Source of the DNA: Pseudoclavibacter soli DSM 23366
GTDB lineage: Bacteria > Actinomycetota > Actinomycetes > Actinomycetales > Microbacteriaceae
Assembly: GCF_000423505.1 (NCBI RefSeq)
Contig: NZ_AUIC01000003.1
Coordinates: 1 to 64,000, forward strand
Length of the DNA stretch: 64,000 nt
Reading direction: 5' to 3'
The notes under the pieces were generated by a model that worked only from the letters and a program-made list of their open reading frames with translations, did no database searches and was not told the DNA's origin. Shown here in pieces: positions 8,292 through 16,387 of the stretch (position 1 is the stretch's first letter; every line of letters starts with the position of its first letter). A program made the position numbers and the translations under genes.

Positions 8292-9347
8292 ATGTCATCT
8301 GCAATCACCTGGCCTACAGTCATCTCCACCCTCGTCGACGGCGTCGATCTCACCGCAGATCAAGCGCGTTGGGCGATGGATCAGATCATGTCCGGTCATG
8401 CCGACCCCGCAGCGATGGGCGGCTTCTTGGTGGCGCTGAAGACCAAGGGGGAGAGCCTGACCGAGGTCGAGGGATTCATCTCGGCGATTCTCGATCATGC
8501 GGTGCCGCTCGACGTCGATCGCGACGCCGTCGACATCGTGGGCACTGGCGGCGACCGCTCCGGTACCGTCAACATCTCTTCTATGGCCTCGATCGTCATC
8601 GCCTCGACCGGAGTGAAAGTCATCAAACACGGTAATCGCGCCGTAAGTTCACGTTCGGGGTCTTCTGACTTCTTCGAAGCTCTGGGCATCGACATCACGG
8701 CCGAGCCTGACCGAGTCGCCGAGATCTTCGCTCGCACGGGTATTGGGTTCGCGTTCGCACCGACCTACCACGGCGGCTTCCGATTCGCCGGCCCGGTGCG
8801 CAAAGCACTCGGCGTGCCCACCGTGTTCAACTTCCTGGGGCCGCTGAGCAATCCCGCTCGGCCTCATATCAACGCATTGGGTGTTGCTGATCCGCGCAGG
8901 GTTCGCCTGGTCGCCGATCTGCTCGCGACCCGCGGTGACGTCGGCCTGGTCTTTCGTGGTGAAGACGGCCTCGACGAGCTCACAACGACAGGCCCCAGCG
9001 TGCTGCTGCAGGTCGATCGTGAGGGCGAGCTCACTGAGTACCAGCTCGACCCCGAAGACTTGTCGATCGCTCCGGCTGACCTCGAAGATCTCGTCGGCGG
9101 CGATGCTACGGAGAACGCCGCCATCGGCCGAGCGTTCTTCGACGGGGAGACCGGCTCTGTGCGCGACATCGTGTTGCTGAACGCAGCTGCTGGCCTGGTT
9201 GCCGCAGATCTTTGGCATACTCCTGAGTCAGCCTCTCGCGGCGTGACTGATCGCTTCACTGAGAAGCTCGAGATCGCAGCACAGGCAGTTGACAGCGGCG
9301 CTGCCAAGGCCAAACTCGACGAATGGGTACAGGCTTTCGCGAGCTGA
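8292..9347 (+). CDS. trpD: Anthranilate phosphoribosyltransferase
   Basis: TrpD transfers the phosphoribosyl group of PRPP to anthranilate, the second step of tryptophan synthesis. The 351-residue protein shows the family motifs GTGGDRSGTVNIS (about residues 82-94) for PRPP/Mg binding, KHGNRAVSSRSGS (about 114-126) and the conserved NPARPHINALGV stretch near 188. It stands alone, away from other trp genes, and is divergent from ctaE, the same arrangement as in mycobacteria. A hairpin at 9401-9444 may end its transcript. Confidence 0.95.
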   Translation: MSSAITWPTVISTLVDGVDLTADQARWAMDQIMSGHADPAAMGGFLVALKTKGESLTEVEGFISAILDHAVPLDVDRDAVDIVGTGGDRSGTVNISSMASIVIASTGVKVIKHGNRAVSSRSGSSDFFEALGIDITAEPDRVAEIFARTGIGFAFAPTYHGGFRFAGPVRKALGVPTVFNFLGPLSNPARPHINALGVADPRRVRLVADLLATRGDVGLVFRGEDGLDELTTTGPSVLLQVDREGELTEYQLDPEDLSIAPADLEDLVGGDATENAAIGRAFFDGETGSVRDIVLLNAAAGLVAADLWHTPESASRGVTDRFTEKLEIAAQAVDSGAAKAKLDEWVQAFAS

Positions 9348-9400
9348 CCCGACACATTCGGCTCACCGGTCAAAATACTGGTCTGGCGCAAAATAGCTCT

Positions 9401-9444
9401 CGAGGCGCAGCACCGTCATGCTCTGTGACGGCGACTGCGCCTCG
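9401..9444. terminator. Large hairpin downstream of trpD
   Basis: CGAGGCGCAG (9401-9410) pairs perfectly with CTGCGCCTCG (9435-9444), and an inner CCGTCA/TGACGG stem continues it after a small internal loop. It lies 54 bases after the trpD stop. The T content after the stem is weak on both strands, so it may be a weak terminator or part of a structured RNA. Confidence 0.5.
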
Positions 9445-9838
9445 GGTGTTTGTGTGGCTGGTCGCTGTGTCACCTGATGCATCGGTGTGCGGCGGGCGGA
9501 TAGCCGTGGCGGCAGACCTGTCGGGTGGCGCGTGGGTGCGCCTACAAGTGGCGGCAGCGGCACATCGTGCGGCAAATGGCCGAGTGCAAGGCGTTGCGTG
9601 TTCTCGTGAGGCAACCACGCGGGTTGGCTGGAACGTGAGTCATTCTGCGCATTCATCTGTCGAGCATCCCAAAGGCGACCACTCGCGCCAAGAGCCAGCG
9701 TGAACGTGTGGAGAGAATCGCGCACTCCATACGCTGTGCAGAGTCAGTGGAGGAGAGTCGCAAAACGACGTCGTCACACCCGAGTATGACATAACATACA
9801 TTATCGGCAGTTATGGCAGGTGCTCGCCAAGACATCAA

Positions 9839-9868
9839 CGGGGCCGTCCAACTCCTTGGACGACCCCG
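9839..9868 (-). terminator. Terminator of the SDR gene
   Basis: A 12-bp stem with one mismatch (CGGGG-CGTCCAA pairing with TTGGACG-CCCCG) and a CTCC loop lies 19 bases beyond the SDR stop on the reverse strand. Confidence 0.65.
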
Positions 9869-9887
9869 AGAGACGACTCCTGAGAGC

Positions 9888-10655
9888 TCAGCTCTGAGTG
9901 AAGATCGACGTATCGCCAACGAGTTTGATGTGATCAGCCGGAACTGGCTCGATCACCGCGTCACGAATCTCCGCAGCGAACTCTTCGACGCTGTAGAGAT
10001 GACCGACCTGCTCGGTGCGTGCCTCGAGCACACCCGGGTTGCTGCGGTTGAGCAGCGTCGCCGTGACGGTGCCGACGATCATGTCGCCAGACACGACCAC
10101 GAAATCGATGCCGCGAGCCTCAAGCTCTGGGATGCGCGCCCGCAGCGCAACCTCGCCGGCGCGCTTGGAGACCGCCACTGGGCGATACTCCGGCAGCGTG
10201 TCGACTGTGTCGATAAAGTGCGCTTGGTGACTGGTGATGAACACGACGCGCGACCCCTCGTGCAGCAGCGGCTCAGCCAGGTCAAGCGCGCGCACCTGGG
10301 CATCTCGATTGAGCTGCAGTGCGTAGTCTTCTGCGACGTTCTTCTCCATGCCGCCCGAGGCGTTGAGAATCAGCACGTCGAGCGTGCCGAGCTCGCGGCG
10401 CACGGTGTCAAACAGCGCGGTCACTGAGTCTGGATCGGTCAGGTCGCCTTGGGCCACCACGGCCTGTCCGCCGGCGGCTCGCACCCGCTCGGCAACCTGT
10501 TCAGCTCGTTTGGCCTTGTCGCGGTAGTTGATCACAACGGTGGCGCCGAGCGCCCCCAGAAGTTCGGCTGTCGCAGCCCCAATGCCGCGAGATGAGCCGG
10601 TGATCAGCACAGTCTTGCCCGCCAGCGGCGTGCCCTGAATGGTGGTCTCGGTCAC
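9888..10655 (-). CDS. SDR-family protein with altered active-site motif
   Basis: This 255-residue protein has the Rossmann fold of short-chain dehydrogenases: TGSSRGIGAA (about 20-29) binds NAD(P), and LILNASGG near 95-102 corresponds to the NAG motif. The catalytic serine may be in FITSHQAHF. The usual YxxxK is missing: the sequence is EYRPVAVSKRAGE, so the position four before the lysine is valine and the nearest tyrosine is seven before it. The protein may use that tyrosine or may not be a dehydrogenase. No substrate can be named. It is a single-gene unit with its own terminator. Confidence 0.8.
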   Translation of the reverse strand: MTETTIQGTPLAGKTVLITGSSRGIGAATAELLGALGATVVINYRDKAKRAEQVAERVRAAGGQAVVAQGDLTDPDSVTALFDTVRRELGTLDVLILNASGGMEKNVAEDYALQLNRDAQVRALDLAEPLLHEGSRVVFITSHQAHFIDTVDTLPEYRPVAVSKRAGEVALRARIPELEARGIDFVVVSGDMIVGTVTATLLNRSNPGVLEARTEQVGHLYSVEEFAAEIRDAVIEPVPADHIKLVGDTSIFTQS

Positions 10656-10835
10656 AGTGACCCCTTTCGTCTCGGCACGAGGTTACCAGCCGCGAATGAA
10701 CGACCGCAGATCCACGCCGCATCACTGCGAGAGTCGCCCGGGAACAAAACTGCCATCACGACAGTTAAGATGGTTGGATGCCCACGCCCCCTGTGGGCGT
10801 CCAATGACATTGAACGATCGAATGAGAGCGCATAC

Positions 10836-11024
10836 GTGAGCACGTCCACCGGCAAGAAGAAGAGCGATCCCCCGGCACAGCGCACCCCATGGGACATGCT
10901 CCTTGAGCGTCGCAGCGAGAAAGAGCTGCAAGAGATTCTCGACGAGCGACTGGCCTACCTGCGTGATCGCCGCAAGCGCGCCCTTGAACTCTCGCATATC
11001 AAGAGCGACCCCAACGAGCAGTAG
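10836..11024 (+). CDS. rbpA: RbpA-like RNA polymerase-binding protein, sigma-interaction end only
   Basis: The 62-residue product matches only the C-terminal part of RbpA, the actinobacterial protein that binds principal sigma factors and stabilises the open complex. Residues 17-42 (TPWDMLLERRSEKEL onward) correspond to the RbpA sigma-interaction domain, with the two arginines of LERR at 25-26 that contact sigma region 2; KKK at 7-9 would correspond to the basic linker. Normal RbpA has about 110-125 residues with an N-terminal tail and a core domain. Those are absent: none of the three frames in the preceding 180 bases encodes them. Position next to lnt is usual for rbpA. The GTG start is weakly supported (GAGAG upstream). 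Confidence 0.8.
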   Translation: MSTSTGKKKSDPPAQRTPWDMLLERRSEKELQEILDERLAYLRDRRKRALELSHIKSDPNEQ

Positions 11025-11033
11025 CTCGCCGCG

Positions 11034-12587
11034 CTAACGCTGGTCTGACGCGGTTCGACCACGGCGCACACGCAGAGCCGCCCGCTGAACGAGTGCACCC
11101 GCAGCAACCAGCAAGGCCCCCACTTCAACGACGGGCCCCATCAGCTGCGAAGGCGCCCAGGCATCGTGCAGCGGCACGGTCGCGATCATCGCCCCGGAGG
11201 TGAAGTCCTCTAGCGAGGCGAGCTGCGCTCCCCCGGCATCGATGATCGCACTCGACGACACGGTCGACACATTCACCACTGATCGCCCAGCGGCCACAGC
11301 CTGTGCGCGGGTGATCGCCAGCTGTTGAGCGGCCTCATCCGAATGCCCAAAGTCGGCGTTATTCGTTGGAGCCAGAATCACCTGCGCTCCCCCGCTGACC
11401 AGACCGCGCACGAGATCGCTGTCACTGGTTTCAAAGCAGATCAGCACACCGGCGTTGACGCCAGCCACATCGAGATTTCCGCTGGCCTGCCCAAAGCTGA
11501 AGCCGCGCGGCACCAGATCAACCAGATCGGGTGCCAGCGGCCGCCACAGCCAACGATCAGGCATGTACTCGGCGAATGGCACCGGATGACGTTTGTCATA
11601 CACCTGTGTCGGGCCTACGCCAGGCAGCCAGACAATCACCGAGTTGTACACGTCGTCGCCACGCGTCGTGACGCTGCCCAGCACCAGCGGCCGACCCATA
11701 CGGTCGACGAACTCAGTCACCGCAGCACGGGCTGAGGCGTTGCGCAGCACATCGAGATCGACGGCGTTCTCGGGCCAGACCATCACGTCGAAGTCTTCGT
11801 CGACCACCGCCTCGGCGGCATCCAAGTGGTTGCGCAGAATAGTTCCCGGCGTTTCGTTCGAGAACAGACCGGCATTGGCGTTGCCCTGCACCGCAGCCAC
11901 ACGCAGCTGACCCTGCGCCGAAGTCACGCTGCCCCACGCGGGCACCAGCGCCCAGACTGCGACCGCGACTGCACCGCCCAGCCACGCCCGCCACCTCGGA
12001 AAACGCCAGGTCAGCATCCAGCACACCGGCAGCACGCTCACGAAGACCACCAACCCGCTCAGCGCTGGCAGGCCGATCCACGAGCTCAGGCTGAGCAGAG
12101 GCGAGTATGACTGCGTCCATGAGATATGCCCCCAGGCGAAACCGCCGTAGGGCACTCGTGACGACAGCGCCTCGCGAGCCACCCAGACAGCTGCCCACAA
12201 CGCAGCCAGCAGCGCAGGATGCGCGAGCCGGGCCATACCGCGCCGCACGAACCAGCCGGCCAGCCCGAGGCCCAGGGCCCATTCGAGCGACATGAACAGC
12301 CCCAATGCGAGCCATGGGACGGCGCCCAGGTACATCGTGAGCCACTCGATATGCAGTAGCCAGAACGTGGCTGCGAACACGAATCCGGTGGCCGTCGCGG
12401 CCCAGAACCCCACGCCCAGCGTCGCCCAGGCCACGAGGGCGAGAGCGGCGAACGCCAACGGCCAGGCAGCGACCGGCTCGAACGCCAAGGTGAGCACCCC
12501 TCCGGCCGCAGCCGCAGTGATCAAGCGCACCAGCGCATCCATGCGCATCTCGTGCCGCAGCAGCGATCGCACCCGCACCGCCGACAT
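11034..12587 (-). CDS. lnt: Apolipoprotein N-acyltransferase
   Basis: Lnt adds a third acyl chain to the N-terminal cysteine of lipoproteins in the membrane. The first half of this 517-residue protein has several hydrophobic segments, and the second half is a nitrilase-type domain with the expected Glu-Lys-Cys triad: Glu of WPENAVDLD, Lys of VYDKRHPVPF and Cys of VLICFETSD. I start at the ATG at 12585-12587, which overlaps the helY stop as TGATG; an earlier in-frame start at 12635 would lie inside helY. It ends the long uppP-lnt gene run and is convergent with rbpA, with only nine bases between them. Confidence 0.93.
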   Translation of the reverse strand: MSAVRVRSLLRHEMRMDALVRLITAAAAGGVLTLAFEPVAAWPLAFAALALVAWATLGVGFWAATATGFVFAATFWLLHIEWLTMYLGAVPWLALGLFMSLEWALGLGLAGWFVRRGMARLAHPALLAALWAAVWVAREALSSRVPYGGFAWGHISWTQSYSPLLSLSSWIGLPALSGLVVFVSVLPVCWMLTWRFPRWRAWLGGAVAVAVWALVPAWGSVTSAQGQLRVAAVQGNANAGLFSNETPGTILRNHLDAAEAVVDEDFDVMVWPENAVDLDVLRNASARAAVTEFVDRMGRPLVLGSVTTRGDDVYNSVIVWLPGVGPTQVYDKRHPVPFAEYMPDRWLWRPLAPDLVDLVPRGFSFGQASGNLDVAGVNAGVLICFETSDSDLVRGLVSGGAQVILAPTNNADFGHSDEAAQQLAITRAQAVAAGRSVVNVSTVSSSAIIDAGGAQLASLEDFTSGAMIATVPLHDAWAPSQLMGPVVEVGALLVAAGALVQRAALRVRRGRTASDQR

Positions 12588-14965
12588 CAGCTGACGCTCG
12601 AGTACTCGACGATGCCGCGCCGCAGCAGCTCGCAAGCTGCGCGCGCTGTGACACCGACCCCCTCTGGTTCGGCCTGAGAGATTTGATCGAGCAGATCGAT
12701 GACCATCTTCATCAGGCGCACGAAATCGCCGGCGGGCAGTTCAGCCTCGGTGAGCACGTTGTCGAGTGTGCCGCCACGGCTCCAGCGCAATACCGCGGTG
12801 CACACCAGCGCATTCGGCTCCGGGTTGCGCGGCAGGTCGTGGCGCTCTTCAAGCGCGTCAACATCGGCCCAGATCGCGACGGTGTCGACGTAGGCCTGCT
12901 GCAGTGCACCCTTCGGCAGCTGCGCCTGCTCATCGCTGCGATCTCGGCGGGGCTCGTAGACCAAAGCCGACACGAGCGCCGCGAGTTGATCGGCGCCAAG
13001 TTCGCGCCACACACCGCGGCGCAGACACTCGGCCACCACCAGGTCTCGCTCGCCGTAGATTTTGTCGAGCACAGCAGCAAATTCGGTCACCGTGATGTCA
13101 TCGGCCGTCGCGCCGCGCTGCAAGTAGCCGAAATGCTCGAGTACCCGCACCACACGGTCGAAAGTGGCAGCGATGTTGCCCACGCGGTGTTCGATCTCAC
13201 GCTGCAAGTCATCACTGGAACGCCGCAGCCGATGCCATCGCTCAGCCCAACGCGCATGCTCTTCTCGGTCTTCGCGGTGGTGCGCGGGATGCTGCTGCAG
13301 CTCGGTCTTGAGCGCGCGGGCCTCGCCGATTAACTGCTCACGGCGGTTGGAGCTGCGCCGTTGCTTCTTCGACAGACCCTGAATCTCACGATCGACGTCG
13401 CTCAGGCGGCGACGCAGGTCGAAGTACTCGCGCAGCTCGGGATCGTCAAAGCCTGCAGACTCGGCGTAGCCCTCGAGAGACCCGCGCTGCTCTTTGAGTT
13501 TTCGAGCCAGACCGACGACCGACCGATCAGCCTGAAACTGGGCAAACGACGATTCGAGAATGTCACGAGTACGGGTGAGCCCCACCGAACCGATCAGATT
13601 GACCGCCATATTGTACGTGGGCCGGAAGCTCGAACGCAGTGGATACGTGCGTTTGCTGGCCAACGTGGCCACCCGCTCCAGGTCGAGGCCCGGCTGCCAG
13701 ACGATCACGGCATGGCCCTGATCATCGATACCGCGGCGCCCGGCCCGCCCCGTGAGCTGGGTATACTCCCCCGGAGTGATCGGCACTTTGGCCACACCAT
13801 TGAACTTCTCGAGTTTCTCGAGCACCACGGTGCGCGCGGGCATATTGATGCCGAGTGCCAGAGTCTCGGTGGCAAACACCACCTTGACCAAACGCCGTTG
13901 GTAGAGCTCTTCGACGGTCTCTTTGAAAGCCGGAAGCATCCCTGCATGATGTGCGCCGACGCCGCGAAGCAGCGCCCCTCGCCAGCTCTTATAGCCCAGC
14001 ACTTCACGATCGGCCTGGGGAATATCACCGGTGTGTGCTTCGATGATGCGCTTGATCTGATCGCGCTCTTGCCGGTCGGTGAGACCGATGCCGGCCAGCA
14101 TGCACTGCCGCACCGCGGCGTCGCAGCCGACCCGGCTGAAGATGAATCCGATCATCGGCAGCAGATCTTCGCGTTCGAGCACACGGATGAGGTGGGCACG
14201 GTCGACGTGCTGGCCTCGGTCTCTGCCGCGCCGCTGGCGGTCTCGGTTCGACTTCGGCCCAGAGAGCCCGCCGAGTCGAGCCAGCCCAGAAGTCAGCCGG
14301 CCCTCGTGTCGAGGATCGAACAGCTCGACCAGCTCGCCTTTGACCAAGACATGCTGATTAAGTGGCACTGGGCGAAATTCTGAGACGATCACATCGGTGT
14401 GCCCACGCACCTCTTGTAGCCAGGCGCCGAACTCTTCGGCGTTGCTCACCGTGGCACTCAGGCTGATGATGCGAACGTGCTCGGGCAGCTGAATGATGAT
14501 CTCTTCCCAGACTGGCCCCCGAATGCGATCAGCCAGGTAGTGCACTTCGTCCATCACCACGAAAGCGAGATCGTCGAGGGCACCGCTGCGCTCGTAGATC
14601 ATGTTGCGCAGCACCTCAGTGGTCATGACCACGATGGGCGCAGCTTTGTTGATGTTGTTGTCGCCGGTCAGCAGGCCGACTTGGTCGTCGCCATAGCGGC
14701 GCTGCAGTTCGTGGAACTTTTGATTGCTCAGCGCCTTGATCGGTGTCGTGTAGAAGATGCGCTCACGGCGGGCCGACTGCATGGTGAGATACACCGCGAA
14801 GTCGGCCACGATCGTCTTGCCCGCACCTGTCGGGGCAGCGACCAGCACGCCTCGACCGGCCACGATGCTGGCGGCGGCGTCGAGCTGAAAATCGTCGAGC
14901 GCGAAGCCGACCGTGCGTTGGAAGGCGAGAATCTCATCGGCGAGCGGAGCGTGTGGTTCAGACAT
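12587..14965 (-). CDS. helY: Ski2-like DEVH-box helicase
   Basis: This 792-residue protein is a superfamily 2 helicase of the Ski2/Mtr4 type. Walker A is AAPTGAGKT at 43-51, the DEVH box is MDEVHYLAD near 145, motif III is LSATVSN, and motif VI is QLTGRAGRRG. The C-terminal third has the charged, coiled-coil-prone arch and the Ski2-type C-terminal domain. Mycobacterial HelY is about 900 residues, so this one is on the short side. The start at 14963-14965 (MSEPHAP) overlaps tatC by 8 bases; a longer frame up to 15199 merely shadows tatC. The tatC-helY neighbourhood is the same as in mycobacteria. Its role, probably RNA related, is not established here. Confidence 0.92.
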   Translation of the reverse strand: MSEPHAPLADEILAFQRTVGFALDDFQLDAAASIVAGRGVLVAAPTGAGKTIVADFAVYLTMQSARRERIFYTTPIKALSNQKFHELQRRYGDDQVGLLTGDNNINKAAPIVVMTTEVLRNMIYERSGALDDLAFVVMDEVHYLADRIRGPVWEEIIIQLPEHVRIISLSATVSNAEEFGAWLQEVRGHTDVIVSEFRPVPLNQHVLVKGELVELFDPRHEGRLTSGLARLGGLSGPKSNRDRQRRGRDRGQHVDRAHLIRVLEREDLLPMIGFIFSRVGCDAAVRQCMLAGIGLTDRQERDQIKRIIEAHTGDIPQADREVLGYKSWRGALLRGVGAHHAGMLPAFKETVEELYQRRLVKVVFATETLALGINMPARTVVLEKLEKFNGVAKVPITPGEYTQLTGRAGRRGIDDQGHAVIVWQPGLDLERVATLASKRTYPLRSSFRPTYNMAVNLIGSVGLTRTRDILESSFAQFQADRSVVGLARKLKEQRGSLEGYAESAGFDDPELREYFDLRRRLSDVDREIQGLSKKQRRSSNRREQLIGEARALKTELQQHPAHHREDREEHARWAERWHRLRRSSDDLQREIEHRVGNIAATFDRVVRVLEHFGYLQRGATADDITVTEFAAVLDKIYGERDLVVAECLRRGVWRELGADQLAALVSALVYEPRRDRSDEQAQLPKGALQQAYVDTVAIWADVDALEERHDLPRNPEPNALVCTAVLRWSRGGTLDNVLTEAELPAGDFVRLMKMVIDLLDQISQAEPEGVGVTARAACELLRRGIVEYSSVS

Positions 14966-15761
14966 GCGACTCATCATCCAGCAGCGAGTCATCGTCGAGG
15001 AACTCGGCATTGCGCCGCGCCACACGGCGATCGTTCCACAGCGCGAACAGACCGGCCAACAGGTAGAGCGCCAGCATCGGTGTTGACAGCAGGAACATCG
15101 AGACGATGTCGGTGGGCGGTGTGATAAAGGCGGCGAAGATGAGCGCCACGACGATTGCGACACGCCACCCCTTGAAGATGGCCTTGCCGCTGAGCACACC
15201 GACGAGGTTGAGCAGCACCAGCAACAGCGGCAATACGAACCCGATGCCCATGAACAGCATCAGATACATGATGAATCTGATGTAGATATCGGCCGAGACC
15301 AGCTGAGTGTCGTTCTCGCCGGCAAAGCTGGTGAAGAAGCTGACCAAATTGGGCAGCGCAAACCAGCCAAAGGTGCAGCCGGTCAGAAATAGCGGCACAC
15401 CGATGCTCACGAACGCGAGTGCGCCGATCTTCTCTTTGCGCTTAAGCCCCGGCACCAGAAAGCCCCAGATCTCCCAAAGCAGCACGGGCGAGGCCAGCAC
15501 AATGCCAGTGACCATGGCAATGTGCATACGCACGTTGAACGGCCCCGAGATATCTTGATAGTTGATCTGCGTCTGTCGACCGCTCGTGTGCATCACGATC
15601 TCGAGAGGTTCGCGAAGCGCACCAAGGATGTACTCAGAAAGAAACCAACCGGCCACTGCGGCGACTGCGACCGCGATCAGACTGACCACGAACCTCCGCT
15701 GCAGCTCGGCCAAATGTTCCCCGAGCGGCATGTTGCCGTCGCGGGGTCTGCGTCGTGCCAC
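14958..15761 (-). CDS. tatC: Twin-arginine translocase receptor subunit TatC
   Basis: TatC is the membrane receptor for Tat signal peptides. The 267-residue protein has six hydrophobic segments and starts with the conserved cytoplasmic MPLGEHLAELQRR (from residue 11), the signal-peptide binding region. TatA lies 12 bases upstream, and helY overlaps its end. At least two likely Tat substrates are encoded in this window: the DyP peroxidase (SRRGLITGG) and the ABC binding protein (SRRAVLTTV). Confidence 0.96.
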   Translation of the reverse strand: MARRRPRDGNMPLGEHLAELQRRFVVSLIAVAVAAVAGWFLSEYILGALREPLEIVMHTSGRQTQINYQDISGPFNVRMHIAMVTGIVLASPVLLWEIWGFLVPGLKRKEKIGALAFVSIGVPLFLTGCTFGWFALPNLVSFFTSFAGENDTQLVSADIYIRFIMYLMLFMGIGFVLPLLLVLLNLVGVLSGKAIFKGWRVAIVVALIFAAFITPPTDIVSMFLLSTPMLALYLLAGLFALWNDRRVARRNAEFLDDDSLLDDESHV

Positions 15762-15773
15762 CGCCGTGTGCGA

Positions 15774-15992
15774 CTACTCGGGCTTCGCCGAGGAGTCGTC
15801 TGCGCTCTTGGGCGTCTCAATCTTTGCCGCAGCACGTGCTTCGTCTGCCGCTTTGTCGTCTTCGAGGCCTTTGACCTCTTTGCGAAAGACACGCAGCGAC
15901 TGCCCGAGGCTCTTGGCCAGGCCGGGCAGCTTCGGGGCGCCGAAAAGCAAGAGGACGACCAGAATGATGACGACGATCTGCCAGGATTTCAT
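15774..15992 (-). CDS. tatA: Twin-arginine translocase pore subunit TatA
   Basis: The 72-residue protein has one short hydrophobic helix (residues 5-17), the FGAPKLPGLAKSLGQSL hinge and amphipathic helix that define TatA/E, and an acidic, Ala/Lys-rich tail. It oligomerises in the membrane to form the protein-conducting element of the Tat system. GGGAG lies upstream of the ATG. A TATACT box 33 bases upstream may give it its own promoter within the preceding gene. Confidence 0.95.
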   Translation of the reverse strand: MKSWQIVVIILVVLLLFGAPKLPGLAKSLGQSLRVFRKEVKGLEDDKAADEARAAAKIETPKSADDSSAKPE

Positions 15993-16387
15993 CGGTTTAC
16001 GCTCCCATGTTCATGTACCGCTTCAGTATACGGATCGGCCTCCCCCGTCTGGCCACTCGGTCTCGTTGTATGACGTGAAACGAGACCTCCTCGACGATAG
16101 CGCATGCGCGCGAGTCGTGCCGCGACAATGCGACGATGCTGCGCGGCCTCGATTTCTTCTTCACTGAGTGCGTCTTCCAGCGCGCGGCGGCGAGTCTGTT
16201 CGTCGTCGGTGACGCGCCGCAGCGTCACCAGCGCGCGTTGCAGCGGCGAAGTCGTCTCTGCCAGCCGTTTGAGCTCACCTTCGAGCTCGTGCGCACTGCG
16301 GCGCACCTGCGACACTGCAACCGAGATGACCACCGCCGCGGCGATGATCAAACCGGCATACACTCCGATCCAAGCCCACAGACTCAT
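15989..16387 (-). CDS. Unrecognised single-pass membrane protein between pafC and tatA
   Basis: I do not recognise a family. The 132-residue protein starts with one hydrophobic helix (about residues 4-26) and continues with a charged segment likely to form a coiled coil (about 30-85, with ELEGELKRLAETTS and EEEIEAAQHRR), then a polar tail. Both ends overlap neighbours by four bases (ATGA with pafC and with tatA), so it is translated as part of the operon. The position suggests a role near the Tat machinery or simply co-expression; I cannot tell which. Confidence 0.8.
   Translation of the reverse strand: MSLWAWIGVYAGLIIAAAVVISVAVSQVRRSAHELEGELKRLAETTSPLQRALVTLRRVTDDEQTRRRALEDALSEEEIEAAQHRRIVAARLARMRYRRGGLVSRHTTRPSGQTGEADPYTEAVHEHGSVNR
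16025..16030 (-). promoter_or_regulatory. Possible internal promoter (-10 box) for tatA
   Basis: TATACT on the reverse strand within CCGTATACTG lies 33 bases before the tatA ATG, inside the end of the upstream gene. The same CGTATACT context precedes the ABC-F gene and secG. Confidence 0.35.

Larger units (their letters stand above)
9348..9887. other. 540-base gap with no supported gene
   Basis: Both strands have open frames here (for example 9363-9725 on the reverse strand), but none has a ribosome binding site, recognisable motifs or a plausible composition. What can be seen is a strong hairpin (9401-9444), a terminator for the SDR gene (9839-9868), and an AT-richer stretch near 9776-9815 in an otherwise GC-rich gap. 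I found no tRNA, and no conserved cores of RNase P RNA, tmRNA or SRP RNA. A small RNA on the reverse strand, running from the AT-rich stretch to the hairpin, is possible. Confidence 0.5.

Noticed and set aside
9363-9725. A 120-codon open frame on the reverse strand in the trpD-SDR gap
   Set aside because: It has no ribosome binding site, low-complexity Pro/Arg/Thr-rich composition and no recognisable motif; long chance frames are common at this GC content.
9348-9887. RNase P RNA, tmRNA or SRP RNA in the long gap
   Set aside because: I looked for their conserved core sequences on both strands and did not see them. Only an unassigned hairpin remains.
11826-12600. Multiple long open frames opposite lnt and helY
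   Set aside because: They mirror the codon pattern of the real genes on the other strand and give Arg/Pro-rich products without motifs.
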